A DNA stretch of 64,000 bases from Salicibibacter cibi (lineage in GTDB: Bacteria > Bacillota > Bacilli > Bacillales > Marinococcaceae), in assembly GCF_016495865.1 (NCBI RefSeq), contig NZ_CP054706.1:3100001-3164000 (forward strand), written 5' to 3'. Of the stretch, positions 55,691-64,000 are shown piece after piece. Both the position numbers and the translations under genes were made by a program. The notes under the pieces are model-generated. The model saw only the letters and a list, made by a program, of their open reading frames with translations. It was not told the origin of the DNA and did not search any database. Numbering within the stretch: position 1 is the first letter of the stretch; each line of letters starts with the position of its first letter.

Positions 55691-56716
55691 TCATCCTTGG
55701 TCAATGGTCATATCCCCATCTTTAATACGGCCGCTTTTTCTTAGTCCCCGATCGATTACATACGTCAGCACACCAGGCAGCACAATGTGAAACACCAGTA
55801 TAAGAATAAAGACTTGCATGGTAAAGCCCATCGTTGAAAAGGTCATGATCTGGCCGACAAAGCCGCTTGTGCCCATTCCGGCACCTTCCGCATTGCTCTC
55901 CATATTGAAAAAGATAACCGCGATAGGTGCAAGCATCATGCCGGCGAGCGTTGGAGGAACGACAATCCATGGGTTTCGCACCATGTTGGGCACTTGCAAC
56001 ATCGATGTCCCGATGCCAAGCGATACAAGCCCTCCCCACCGATTCTCGCGGAAACTGCTTACGGCAAAACCCACCATCTGTGCACAGCAACCGACCGTCG
56101 CGGCTCCGGCTGCCAATCCATCAAGCCCTAACATGATCGCGATCGCCGCACTGGAAATCGGGAACGTGAGTGCCAGTCCCATCAAGGCGGAAACCAAGAT
56201 GCTCATCGTCAGAGGTTCTTGTTCAGTTGCCCAGTTAATCACGGATCCAAAAGCTTCCAATCCGTTTCCGATCGCCGGACCAACCGTTGATGCCAATACA
56301 AAACCTGTAGCTATCGTAACAAAAGGCGTTAAAAGAATGTCAAATCGCGTTTCTTTTGAAATTAATTTTCCACATTCCACAGAAATTAAAACCGCGATAA
56401 ACGCCCCTGCCGGTCCACCCAACTCTTCTCCGGCAGCCCCGCTTGCAACCGCCGAAAACATAACGAGGGGCGGCGCTTTAAGCGCATAAGCAACAGCAAC
56501 GCCAATCGCCGGTCCCAAGAGGCTCATGGCAAGGCTACCCATGTCTGCAAGAAAGCCGCCGATAAATAGATGGGCGGGGATTTGCTCACCGGCCGTTTGT
56601 ATAATCAGACCAACAATCAGCGACGAAAACAGTCCTAACGCCATGTAGCTTAACGCTGTTATCAGGTATGTACGCCATGACAGTTCGATCCCTTTCTTCT
56701 TCAGAAAAACACGCAT
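55691..56716 (-). CDS. PTS EIIC-like membrane protein (PF13303 type)
   Basis: A 341-residue membrane protein with about eight hydrophobic segments and many glycine-rich stretches (GGPAGAFIAVLISVECGKLI, GAATVGCCAQMVGFAVSSF, NMVRNPWIVVPPTLAGMM). It resembles the stand-alone PTS transporter subunit IIC family. No IIA, IIB or HPr-linked domain lies nearby, so it may not be a classic PTS permease. AAAAGGAG precedes the ATG at 56716. The substrate is unknown. Confidence 0.75.
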   Translation of the reverse strand: MRVFLKKKGIELSWRTYLITALSYMALGLFSSLIVGLIIQTAGEQIPAHLFIGGFLADMGSLAMSLLGPAIGVAVAYALKAPPLVMFSAVASGAAGEELGGPAGAFIAVLISVECGKLISKETRFDILLTPFVTIATGFVLASTVGPAIGNGLEAFGSVINWATEQEPLTMSILVSALMGLALTFPISSAAIAIMLGLDGLAAGAATVGCCAQMVGFAVSSFRENRWGGLVSLGIGTSMLQVPNMVRNPWIVVPPTLAGMMLAPIAVIFFNMESNAEGAGMGTSGFVGQIMTFSTMGFTMQVFILILVFHIVLPGVLTYVIDRGLRKSGRIKDGDMTIDQG

Positions 56717-56836
56717 CGTGATTATGCTCCTTTTAAATGGCTATGTTTGCTTTATAAAAAATGAGAAGCTACACTTAAATGAGGTCAAACTTAATTTTAA
56801 GGCAAATCCATTTTTAAAAGGGGTGTGTGTGCATTT

Positions 56837-57274
56837 ATGGAACTTAATGTTTACTTAGCCGGACAAATTCATGACGACTGGAGAGATACGGTCAAACAAA
56901 AAGCAACGGAGAAAGATCTTCCCGTCCGTTTTTTCGAACCGATGACCAACCATGATCGATCCGACAATATTGGCGAAGAGATTCTCGGCGAGCAACCAAA
57001 TGCCATTTTTAAAGACGAAGCTGCTTCCGCGTTTAATAACTTGCGAACCAACGTGCTCATGCAAAAAGCCGATGTCGTGCTGGCCTTATTCGGGGACCAA
57101 TACAAACAATGGAATGCAGCCATGGACGTGGGAACGGCAACTGCATTAAACAAACCGCTTATATTGGTTCGCCCTGAATCGCTCCATCACCCATCCAAAG
57201 AAATGGCTAACCAAGCGCAAGTTGTCGTCAATGATCTCGACCAGGCCATCGAAGCGCTCGCTTATATTTTTTAG
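56837..57274 (+). CDS. ytoQ: YtoQ family protein (nucleoside deoxyribosyltransferase-like)
   Basis: A 145-residue protein beginning MELNVYLAGQIHDDWRDTV. The fold is like nucleoside 2-deoxyribosyltransferases: LAGQIHDDW, RSDNIGEEILGE, NLRTNVLMQKADVVLALFG and WNAAMDVGTATALNKPLILV. The enzymatic activity of YtoQ has not been settled. Start chosen at 56837, after AAGGGGTG; an earlier GTG-proximal frame adds only four residues. A long perfect terminator follows. Confidence 0.87.
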   Translation: MELNVYLAGQIHDDWRDTVKQKATEKDLPVRFFEPMTNHDRSDNIGEEILGEQPNAIFKDEAASAFNNLRTNVLMQKADVVLALFGDQYKQWNAAMDVGTATALNKPLILVRPESLHHPSKEMANQAQVVVNDLDQAIEALAYIF

Positions 57275-57294
57275 AAAACCCTATGCGATAAGGC

Positions 57295-57335
57295 TGCCAA
57301 TCATACTTTTGCGCAAAAGTATGATTGGCATTTTT
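57295..57335. terminator. Bidirectional terminator between ytoQ and ytoP
   Basis: TGCCAATCATACTTTTGC and GCAAAAGTATGATTGGCA form an 18-bp perfect palindromic stem with almost no loop, followed by TTTTT. Confidence 0.9.
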
Positions 57336-57386
57336 GTGGCCATGACTGATGGCGACCTTTGCTCGGCATTGGCGCATGCCCATTTA

Positions 57387-58460
57387 TTATGCCTGTGAAT
57401 AAATGCTCTCTACCGTAGTGCGATCGGTTTTACGCACAAGTGATGTCATTAGTTCTTTTGCCGCAGCGTAATCGTCCACATGCAAAATCGATGCGCCGGT
57501 ATGAATATAACGGGCGCAAACACCGACGACCGCGGAAGGTACTCCGTCCCCTGATGTATGAACCCTGCCCGCGTCCGTACCTCCGGGAGAGACAAAATAT
57601 TGATAAGGAATATCTCCGCTTTCGGCAGTGTCAAGCACAAAGTCACGCATGCCTCGATGGGTAATCATCGTCCCGTCATAAATGCGTAGCAACGCCCCTT
57701 TTCCAATTTGCCCGAATTCTCCTTTTTGAACGGTAGTATCGTTCGCCGGGCTCGCGTCCACGGCGAAGAAAATATCCGGTTGAATCATGTTTGCCGCCGT
57801 TTGCGCCCCGCGCAAGCCCACTTCTTCTTGCACAGTGGCACCTGAATACAACGTATTCGGAAGCTCCTCGTTTTCCACTTCTTTGAGCAATTCAATCGAT
57901 AGCCCGACACCATAGCGGTTATCCCAAGCTTTTGCCATTATTTTTTTCTCATTCGCCATCGGCGTAAAAGAACAAATGGGCACAATCGGAGCACCCGGGC
58001 GAACGCCGAGCCGTTCTGCGTCCTCATGATCGTCGGCGCCGATGTCAATGTACATTTTGTCCATCGCCATCGGCTTCTTCCGAACTTGCTCACTAAGAAG
58101 GTGCGGAGGTGTTGAGCCGATAACCCCGGGGATCGGTCCATTGTCTGTTATTACTGTCACTTGTTGGGCGAGCAGCACCTGACTCCACCAGCCCCCGAGC
58201 GGTTGAAATTTAATCAATCCTTTTTTATTCACCGATGTAACCATAAACCCGACCTCATCCATGTGTCCGGCAACCATCACTTTCGGATCTCCCGGCTGTC
58301 CATTTTTAACACCGAAAACACTGCCTAATTTATCTTGAACAATTTCATCTGCATATTGGCCAAGCGCTTTTTTTACGTAAGCCCGCACCTGATGTTCATG
58401 CCCCGGAGGTCCCGGCATTTCCGTCAACGTGCGAAACATATCTTTCGTTTGTTTGTCCAT
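57387..58460 (-). CDS. ytoP: M42-family aminopeptidase YtoP
   Basis: A 357-residue metallo-aminopeptidase of the M42 (glutamyl aminopeptidase/endoglucanase) family. Metal ligands and catalytic residues are in [43 protein letters not shown] and [10 protein letters not shown], with a C-terminal [15 protein letters not shown]. All are present. GGGAGGG precedes the ATG at 58460. Expected to form a large cytoplasmic complex that trims peptides. Confidence 0.92.
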   Translation of the reverse strand: MDKQTKDMFRTLTEMPGPPGHEHQVRAYVKKALGQYADEIVQDKLGSVFGVKNGQPGDPKVMVAGHMDEVGFMVTSVNKKGLIKFQPLGGWWSQVLLAQQVTVITDNGPIPGVIGSTPPHLLSEQVRKKPMAMDKMYIDIGADDHEDAERLGVRPGAPIVPICSFTPMANEKKIMAKAWDNRYGVGLSIELLKEVENEELPNTLYSGATVQEEVGLRGAQTAANMIQPDIFFAVDASPANDTTVQKGEFGQIGKGALLRIYDGTMITHRGMRDFVLDTAESGDIPYQYFVSPGGTDAGRVHTSGDGVPSAVVGVCARYIHTGASILHVDDYAAAKELMTSLVRKTDRTTVESIYSQA

Positions 58461-58609
58461 ATGTTTTTCCCTCCCTGCAAATACCACGGTTAAATACTAC
58501 ATTATCACTAACCTGACAATTGGACAATTGATGCATATCCGCTATACTGGGGATAGCGATTTATAATTAAGAGGCTTATCACAAAGCTATACGGAACGGA
58601 GTGAATAGG

Positions 58610-58918
58610 ATGAAAATCACAGATTTGCTAATCGGCACTGCTGTCGGTTTTGCTGCAGGCTATGCAGTAAAAGAAGCCTGCGCCCAAAAAGACGTCTCTC
58701 CCGAAAAAGCACTCAAACAGGTGAAATCAAATGTACAGCCCCGCATCCCCGTGAATGGTTCCTGGATTCACATGAACCCGGAACACTATGAAAAAAACCA
58801 CGTCGACTACGACGTTTATCGTGGCGGAATCTCCAGCAATGAAGACGGCCAAACGAAACAAATGGATTTCGTAGTGGACGCAAAAACAGGCACAATTCTG
58901 GAATTGGGCACGCAGTGA
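58610..58918 (+). CDS. ytzB: YtzB, small PepSY-domain protein
   Basis: A 102-residue protein. A short hydrophobic N-terminus (LLIGTAVGFAAGYAV) is followed by the PepSY domain (SPEKALKQVKSNVQPRIPVN ... MDFVVDAKTGTILELG). It is probably membrane-tethered; PepSY domains often inhibit proteases, which is only a hint. GGAGTG precedes the ATG at 58610. Divergent from ytoP, as in B. subtilis. Confidence 0.85.
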   Translation: MKITDLLIGTAVGFAAGYAVKEACAQKDVSPEKALKQVKSNVQPRIPVNGSWIHMNPEHYEKNHVDYDVYRGGISSNEDGQTKQMDFVVDAKTGTILELGTQ

Positions 58919-58921
58919 ATA

Positions 58922-58955
58922 GAAAAGACGGGGCGCATGGCGTCCCGTCTTTTCT
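58922..58955. terminator. Terminator between ytzB and trmB
   Basis: AAAAGACGGG-gcgcatggcgt-CCCGTCTTTT is a 10-bp stem with A/T runs, usable from both convergent genes. Confidence 0.88.
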
Positions 58956-58983
58956 ATGAACGTTTAAACCATAAACTACGAAC

Positions 58984-59607
58984 TCATTCCGGGAGGTAAG
59001 CCTCTGCCCGAAAAATCCGCTGCTGCCGTTCCGCAAATTTTTGTTCATATTCCGTGCGCACATTCTCCTCAGGTTCATGCGCATGGAGATCGAGGGTCAG
59101 ATTTTTAAGGCAATAGCCACTCCCGGAAAACTGTTCCAAAGAGTAAGTGAAAAAATCTTCATTGTCCGTTTTCAGATGAATGTCTCCGCGCGGGGACAAC
59201 ACCTCTTTATACAAATTTAAAAAAGCCGGAAACGTCAGCCGCCGTTTTTCATGGCGCTTTTTCGGCCACGGATCAGTGAAATTTAAATAAATACGGTTCA
59301 CTTCTCCTTTAGCAAAATAATCCTGCATATCGGCGACATTCCCATGTATTAAACGTACATTATTCTGCTGTTCCATCCGTTCGGCCGCAAAAGACAACAC
59401 ACTTTCCATTTTTTCCATCCCAATAAAAGAAATGGAAGGGTATTTTTCAGCCATCAACGCCAAGAAGAGCCCCTTACCTGTTCCTAGCTCGACATGAAGC
59501 GGTTCGTCCACGGTCCAGTGCCCACGCATGTTTTCCGGTTTTTGCGGCACAATTTCCGGCCGCTCACGCAGCACCTCAAGTGCACCCGGCCGCTTTCTCA
59601 ATCTCAT
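58984..59607 (-). CDS. trmB: tRNA (guanine-N7-)-methyltransferase TrmB
   Basis: TrmB methylates G46 of tRNA with SAM. The 207-residue enzyme has MRLRKRPGALEVL at the start, the SAM motif HVELGTGKGLFLALMAE, VRLIHGNVADM, and the tRNA-binding/catalytic NFTDPWPKKRHEKRRLT. The ATG at 59607 follows GGAGG, which lies in the last codons of ytmP. Same pairing as in B. subtilis (ytmP-ytmQ). Confidence 0.95.
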   Translation of the reverse strand: MRLRKRPGALEVLRERPEIVPQKPENMRGHWTVDEPLHVELGTGKGLFLALMAEKYPSISFIGMEKMESVLSFAAERMEQQNNVRLIHGNVADMQDYFAKGEVNRIYLNFTDPWPKKRHEKRRLTFPAFLNLYKEVLSPRGDIHLKTDNEDFFTYSLEQFSGSGYCLKNLTLDLHAHEPEENVRTEYEQKFAERQQRIFRAEAYLPE

Positions 59608-59608
59608 T

Positions 59609-60463
59609 TTAATCCTCCAAACGTGCGATACGCCGTTCATCATCTTCAACTAAACCATTTAAATAACGGAGCCATACTTGCACATGCCCGCTATCTTCAT
59701 AGATTCCCTTGCTTAACATCCACTCAAGGGTATGCCAGATGATATACCAATGCATTCTTCCGAGAAGTTGATCATTCAAATCAAGCTCGTATGCTTCCAA
59801 CCATTCATGCCATTCTTGTTTCGGAACATACCAATAAAGAAGAATGCTTAAATCCAACGCCGGATCAGCAACGGAAGCCCCGTCCCAATCCACGAGAAAC
59901 AGCCCTTCTTCTTCATCCATGATCCAGTTGTTATGATTCATATCACAATGGCAAACGACAAAATTATCGTAGTACACGGCTGATTTTCTCGCTTTTAAGA
60001 ACTCAAATGCCTTAAATAGAATAGGCGATTGTTGGTCTGCATGTAACGAATATGTACAAAGCCTCTGTAATAACACCTCCGGTGTCATCACTTCTGCTTC
60101 AATGCGTTTTAGCATATCAAGCAGTTCCGTCGATCGATGAATCCGCCCTAAAAGTGCCGCTACCTCGGGCTGTTTCATCTCCATCGGTTTCAGTTTTCGC
60201 CCATTTACCCACCTTTGGGCAGTAATCACATCTCCGTTGGCGATCCGTTTCGTCCATAGCAGTTTCGGAACGATTCCCTCTGCGGAAAGCACAGCTAAAA
60301 AAGGGGAAGAATTGCATTTCAGAAACAGCTTTTGCTCGCCATCTTTGGCTGAAAAGGCTTCACCGGTGGATCCACCTGCTGTTTCCAATTCCCAATCTCT
60401 TCCCAAAAGGTTCTCTAACCATTTTTTTCGTTTTCCCTTTTTGTGAGTATCCAAAAATTCCAT
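59609..60463 (-). CDS. ytmP: Aminoglycoside/choline kinase-like phosphotransferase YtmP
   Basis: A 284-residue protein kinase-like phosphotransferase. The catalytic loop is VVCHCDMNHNNWIMDEEE (HxDxxxxN) and the metal site is LFLVDWDGASVADPALDLS. An N-terminal lobe holds KLFLKCNSSPF. The substrate is unknown; the ytmP genes of Bacillus are conserved next to trmB. The ATG at 60463 follows AAAGGAT. Its stop is two bases before the trmB start, so translation is coupled. Confidence 0.88.
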   Translation of the reverse strand: MEFLDTHKKGKRKKWLENLLGRDWELETAGGSTGEAFSAKDGEQKLFLKCNSSPFLAVLSAEGIVPKLLWTKRIANGDVITAQRWVNGRKLKPMEMKQPEVAALLGRIHRSTELLDMLKRIEAEVMTPEVLLQRLCTYSLHADQQSPILFKAFEFLKARKSAVYYDNFVVCHCDMNHNNWIMDEEEGLFLVDWDGASVADPALDLSILLYWYVPKQEWHEWLEAYELDLNDQLLGRMHWYIIWHTLEWMLSKGIYEDSGHVQVWLRYLNGLVEDDERRIARLED

Positions 60464-60673
60464 GGGGATAGATATCCTTTATCATATTTGAGCGATCCAC
60501 AAATCAGCTCATGAACGAATAGCAGACAGTCCAATAAAAATGAGGCGCACCTATACGCAAGACATATGTGCACCTAATAGCAGCATCATCCATACAGCTA
60601 TACTCACGTCTCTCTTAATCTTGGTATATCATAGCAGACGGCACATAGACCGTCAATGTGACACATATGTGCG

Positions 60674-61627
60674 TTATTGCTCTTCCTTTACGCTTGCTTC
60701 AACAACTCTTTTCGACCTCAAAAAACTTCGTATTTTGCATTTGCCGAGTAATGCCTCCGCCGCATGGAACTGTTCTTTTTTCATGGGAGAAACGTGTTTG
60801 CTTATTTTGTCCATCCATTGTTTATAGTGCCGATGGTCAACCATTTCAACGTTACCGGCAAAATCGATGTCATCTACAAGGGCATCAGGCATAAGCACCG
60901 CTTTTTTAACCGCGAAATCGATGCCTTTATGCTGAAAAATAGAACGAACAACATCTTCCATTCTTTTCACGGACAATAATGGATTCAAACGTTTATGTTC
61001 TGTTTTCGATCGAAATTCTCGCCAAAACCGTTGGGAGCTCATTTCGAATAACGTATTTGCCGGAGCTTCAACGTATGTTACACAATAAAGTTCGGAAGGA
61101 GAAAGCAAGAGAACATCCAATTGAATATCCGCTTGCTGTATTTTGAAAATAGGATAATAAAAGATCATGTAATTATCCGGGAGCAACCGTAAAATATCCC
61201 GCAAACGACTGTCGTAACGATATTTGCTATCCGCCACAGACACTTCCGAGGATGAGGAAGAGGCCCACCGCAGCTGGGATTGAAGCAATTCATAATAAAA
61301 AAAGTCATGCAATGACTCACGGCTTTTCCCGATAAGATGCTCGTAGTCAGCATCAAGACCGGTGTTTGTTTTGACAGTCTCCCTCGTTCCCTTTTTATGG
61401 ATGCCGTTCAATTTTTGCAAAGCTTGTTGCAAAACGGTTTTATTTTCTTCCGCAAACCAATCTTCTTCGACGATAAGACCATTGCCGACCTGTTGATTGG
61501 CTTTTGCCCATAAACGGTGCAGCCGTTTCCATCGCTCTCGTTTTAAACGGATAAACTGACTCGGATATTGGTGAATATCACTTTCGTATCGGGATATATA
61601 ATCTTCCAATTTCACAAGATGGGCCAT
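60674..61627 (-). CDS. ytlQ: YtlQ-like protein, nuclease-related, function unknown
   Basis: A 317-residue soluble protein. A basic N-terminal half (HQYPSQFIRLKRERWKRLHR) is followed by a central NERD-like region (MIFYYPIFKIQQADIQLDVLLLSPSELYCVTYVEAPA), in which an acidic D and a following pattern resemble nuclease-related folds. The ATG at 61627 follows GGAGAGGG; an upstream GTG overlaps that site. It corresponds by position to B. subtilis ytlQ, between ytmP and thpR. The activity is not known. Confidence 0.7.
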   Translation of the reverse strand: MAHLVKLEDYISRYESDIHQYPSQFIRLKRERWKRLHRLWAKANQQVGNGLIVEEDWFAEENKTVLQQALQKLNGIHKKGTRETVKTNTGLDADYEHLIGKSRESLHDFFYYELLQSQLRWASSSSSEVSVADSKYRYDSRLRDILRLLPDNYMIFYYPIFKIQQADIQLDVLLLSPSELYCVTYVEAPANTLFEMSSQRFWREFRSKTEHKRLNPLLSVKRMEDVVRSIFQHKGIDFAVKKAVLMPDALVDDIDFAGNVEMVDHRHYKQWMDKISKHVSPMKKEQFHAAEALLGKCKIRSFLRSKRVVEASVKEEQ

Positions 61628-61672
61628 ATGCCCCACCCTCTCCTCATTCTTTTTTTATTGCTCGTTTTGCTT

Positions 61673-61867
61673 TTATAAAATGAATAAAAGAACGGCCCCA
61701 ATAATGACTAAGGTAGCTGGAACGACAACGATATACATAACGGTTAACAAACGAAAACTTGATTCGTTGCTATAATTTTTATCATCGGGGTTTCTGGCGA
61801 TCGCGAGTGTTATTCCGATCATAATGGCGGCCCCTACCGCCAACAAGGCCAACAACCATACATTCAT
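61673..61867 (-). CDS. Small two-helix membrane protein, unknown
   Basis: A 64-residue protein with two hydrophobic helices (WLLALLAVGAAIMIGITLAI and LLTVMYIVVVPATLVIIGAV) and a short polar loop NPDDKNYSNESSFR between. GGGAT lies before the ATG at 61867. It sits in one orientation between thpR and ytlQ, probably co-transcribed. No family recognised. Confidence 0.65.
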   Translation of the reverse strand: MNVWLLALLAVGAAIMIGITLAIARNPDDKNYSNESSFRLLTVMYIVVVPATLVIIGAVLLFIL

Positions 61868-61901
61868 TTATTATCCCTACTTCATTTGCCATTCTTGTTG
61901 G

Positions 61902-62474
61902 TTAAGATGATGTGCTTAACGGAAACCTGGCCTTTAATTGATACCGGGGCAACTGACCCAAACGCACAGCATATAATCCGACTTCTTCTACTCGCCACTG
62001 CTCGTCCTTCCAATGTTTCGTTTCATTCATGACTTTTTGCATTGGAAATGGTTCTTCATGTTTTCCGCGTTTAGCGATTGTAATATGCGGACGAAACGAT
62101 CGTTTCTCTTTATTAAAACCTGCCTCAACACACCCTTTCGTCACTACGGAATGAAGATCAAGCAACGGCTCACTTCTCTTGACACCGGCGAATAACACTC
62201 GCGGCCGTTCCTCCTTGCCAAAAACCCCGGCCTGATGTAATTGCACATCGAAAGCAGAGATTTGCTGCACCAACGCCGGCAACCTTTCAAATAGGAGTTC
62301 CAGTTTTTCATCAGCAACTTCCCCAAGAAAAAAGAGCGTCATATGATAGTCACGACTGTGGGTAATAGATGTAAAAGATTGCAATTCATGTAACTTGGTC
62401 AGCTCATGGATGGCTCGCCGCACATGCTCCGGTACGGAAAGCGCCAAGAAATAATGCGAGTGTTGACCTTCCAT
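61902..62474 (-). CDS. thpR: RNA 2',3'-cyclic phosphodiesterase ThpR (2H family)
   Basis: ThpR is a two-histidine phosphoesterase acting on RNA 2',3'-cyclic ends. The 190-residue protein has both catalytic motifs: HMTLFFLG (near residue 45) and HITIAKRG (near 130). FLALSVPEHVRRAI at the N-terminus is typical. The ATG at 62474 follows GGAGGT by 7 bases; an in-frame ATG at 62489 overlaps that site. It is divergent from the cysteine synthase-like gene, as for B. subtilis ytlP and ytkP. Confidence 0.9.
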   Translation of the reverse strand: MEGQHSHYFLALSVPEHVRRAIHELTKLHELQSFTSITHSRDYHMTLFFLGEVADEKLELLFERLPALVQQISAFDVQLHQAGVFGKEERPRVLFAGVKRSEPLLDLHSVVTKGCVEAGFNKEKRSFRPHITIAKRGKHEEPFPMQKVMNETKHWKDEQWRVEEVGLYAVRLGQLPRYQLKARFPLSTSS

Positions 62475-62574
62475 CACATATACCTCCATATGTTATAGTA
62501 TTATCATAACGCAAATTTGCTACATTTAACATGGCATAATGAGCATGAAACATAATGAATTGGAGATGAACACG

Positions 62575-63504
62575 TTGTCTGTTTATACAAATGTCTCAGC
62601 GCTCGTCGGCGACACACCTTTGGTGCGTTTAAATCAAATACCGGATCACCGCGGGGCAGATGTTTACTTAAAACTGGAATTTCAAAATCCGAGCGGAAGC
62701 GTTAAAGACAGGGCTGCGCGTGAAATGATTGTGCAAGCGGAGGAAAGCGGCAAGTTGAATGACGATTCAACCATTATTGAGCCGACATCCGGCAATACAG
62801 GCATTGGACTCGCGATGAATGCCGCCGCTAAAGGATATGCTTGCATTTTAACAATGCCGGATACGATGTCGCTTGAGCGCATCAATATTCTTAAAGCCTA
62901 CGGCGCTAAAGTTGCCTTAACGCCCGGAGACAAAAAGATGCCGGGAGCGATTGAGAAAGCCCATGAATTGGCGAAAGAAATCCCGAACAGTTTTATCCCG
63001 ATGCAATTCGAAAATGAGGCAAATCCCGATGCCCACCGGACATCTACAGCGCTGGAAATTAAAGAAGCCGTGGACACGATCGGCCGTCCGCTAAAGGGAT
63101 TTGTGGCTGCTTCCGGAACCGGGGGAACGATCACCGGAACAGGGGAAACGTTACGATCCTATTATTCGGATCTCGCCATTCATGTTGTCGAACCAAAAGG
63201 TTCTCCCGTACTGTCCGGCGGAAAGCCGGGACCACATAAGCTTGTTGGCACTTCCCCGGGGTTCGTGCCGCCAATCTTAAATGAGAAAATCTATGACCGC
63301 ATCGATGCGATCAACGACGAACATGCCTACGAAACCGTCCATGCCCTTGCCCGTAAAGAAGGCATCCTCGTGGGGCCGTCGTCAGGCGCAGCTTGCTTTG
63401 CAGCGCTCGAACTCGCCAAGCAATTCCAACCCGGAGAAATTGTCGTAGCAATCGCCTGTGATACCGGTGAGCGGTATTTATCTACGGATTTGTTTGATCA
63501 GTAG
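62575..63504 (+). CDS. ytkP: Cysteine synthase family PLP enzyme (YtkP/CysK-like)
   Basis: A 309-residue fold-type II PLP enzyme that resembles O-acetylserine sulfhydrylase. The PLP lysine is in FQNPSGSVKDRAA, substrate loop PTSGNTGIGLA, and GTGGTITGTGETL binds the phosphate. Start is a TTG at 62575 (MSVYTNVSALVGDTPLVRLN): GGAGATG lies 6 bases before it, and the upstream ATG overlaps that site. Position next to thpR matches B. subtilis ytkP, whose real substrate is not fully settled. Confidence 0.88.
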   Translation: MSVYTNVSALVGDTPLVRLNQIPDHRGADVYLKLEFQNPSGSVKDRAAREMIVQAEESGKLNDDSTIIEPTSGNTGIGLAMNAAAKGYACILTMPDTMSLERINILKAYGAKVALTPGDKKMPGAIEKAHELAKEIPNSFIPMQFENEANPDAHRTSTALEIKEAVDTIGRPLKGFVAASGTGGTITGTGETLRSYYSDLAIHVVEPKGSPVLSGGKPGPHKLVGTSPGFVPPILNEKIYDRIDAINDEHAYETVHALARKEGILVGPSSGAACFAALELAKQFQPGEIVVAIACDTGERYLSTDLFDQ

Positions 63505-63567
63505 AGCGTAGTGCCTTAGCGCAAATTTTCACACACTTTTTTCTTTACGGTGCTTTTCTTTCTGTTG

Positions 63568-63674
63568 TATAATAGAAAAAATACAGGGAAGTGGCGCGGG
63601 GAAATCCCGTGCCGGTCCAAAGATAGACAGAGGGCATGTTTCCCGATTCCAACACTACCTGAGGAAGTGGTTAC
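63568..63674 (+). promoter_or_regulatory. ytzE promoter and structured leader
   Basis: TATAAT at 63568-63573 gives a transcript of about 95 bases before the TTG start. The leader contains a strong hairpin GGCGCGGGG-aaat-CCCGTGCC, and an outer pairing GGGAA/TTTCCC encloses it. No known riboswitch signature was recognised, and no terminator follows. Confidence 0.45.
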
Positions 63675-63896
63675 TTGCAATCTTCAACCGACCGCATGCT
63701 CACCCGCATTAAGTCGATTTACTTGTTTATGAGTAAAGAAGGAAGAACGGTGACAACGCAAGAACTGGTTGATGAATTCGGCACTACTCAACGTACAATC
63801 CAGCGCGACCTCAACGTACTGGAATATAACAATCTCGTCCATAGCCCCAGCCGTGGCAAATGGATTGCGAAAAGAAAAAAAACACAGGCGTCATGA
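63675..63896 (+). CDS. ytzE: YtzE, small DeoR-type HTH protein
   Basis: A 73-residue protein that is essentially one DeoR-type winged HTH: VTTQELVDEFGTTQRTIQRD, then NNLVHSPSRGKW. No sensor domain follows. The start is a TTG at 63675, just after GAGGAAGTGG, giving the 73-residue length of B. subtilis YtzE; an ATG at 63696 is an alternative. It probably binds DNA, target unknown. Confidence 0.85.
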   Translation: MQSSTDRMLTRIKSIYLFMSKEGRTVTTQELVDEFGTTQRTIQRDLNVLEYNNLVHSPSRGKWIAKRKKTQAS

Positions 63897-64000
63897 CATC
63901 CAGATAACAGAAAATCAGAAGTCAGAGGTCAGATGCATGAAAGGAATTCTCCGGCATCCGGTGTCTTACATCCGGAATGACAGATGTTTACCAACGGAAT
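63897..64000. other. Unannotated right edge
   Basis: About 100 bases after ytzE. An imperfect repeat CCGGCATCCGG...CATCCGGAATG is visible near 63952-63978. No gene can be assigned. Confidence 0.3.

Overview
The window reads as chromosome from a low-to-mid GC Bacillaceae bacterium, probably a halophilic or alkaliphilic relative of the Salicibibacter/Geomicrobium type. The reasons are the gene order, which follows the Bacillus subtilis block nifZ-thiI / ezrA / hisJ / refZ / ytsP ... rpsD / tyrS ... acsA-acuABC / motPS / ccpA / aroA / ytxGHJ / murC / sftA / ytpPQ / ytoQ / ytoP / ytzB / ytmP-trmB / ytlQ / thpR / ytkP / ytzE; the Gram-positive Shine-Dalgarno sites; the very acidic extracytoplasmic binding proteins; and the sodium-type stator MotPS. 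Genus and species are inference. All coordinates were counted by hand and no database search was possible.

Layout. 1-822 is the 5' part of a YtcJ-like amidohydrolase that runs off the left edge. 962-8164 is conserved core: thiI and nifZ (tRNA thiolation), ezrA, hisJ, refZ and a GAF-type methionine sulfoxide reductase. 8300-9795 is panB-panD behind a possible RNA leader, without panC. 10545-12141 has deoC and rpsD with its long leader. 12158-18640 is an accessory island: a membrane permease, a 27-residue membrane peptide, an 865-residue Baeyer-Villiger monooxygenase/esterase fusion, and a dead IS605-type tnpB that carries a nested mobile element. 18972-20502 is tyrS with a tyrosine T-box. 20876-21764 holds gene remnants.

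21790-29497 is a nitrogen module: a urea ABC transporter (urtABCDE, minus strand) divergent from urease ureABC (plus strand), followed by a TnrA-type regulator. Three perfect TnrA/GlnR boxes tie these parts together. 30107-36893 is a sugar or polyol module (isomerase, Gfo/Idh dehydrogenase, ribose-type ABC importer, LacI repressor) with two matching palindromic operators; a ROK glucokinase follows. 38438-42892 is the acetate activation switch: acsA divergent from acuABC. From 42992 to the end the B. subtilis-like core resumes, with motPS, ccpA, aroA, ytxGHJ (ytxJ frameshifted), murC, pncB, sftA and a run of small conserved genes.

Mobile elements. A family of about 278-bp miniature elements occurs seven times (3478, 9829, 13600, 17115, 29713, 38153, 50330). 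Its ends read GGGAYTGCTGAAYAAC, and five copies show 6-7 bp target duplications. A second, ISL3-like miniature element (18179-18415, 8-bp duplication) interrupts tnpB. A third, hairpin-rich modular repeat sits downstream of several genes. The two miniature elements share a GC-rich hairpin core. No tRNA, rRNA or CRISPR array was seen.
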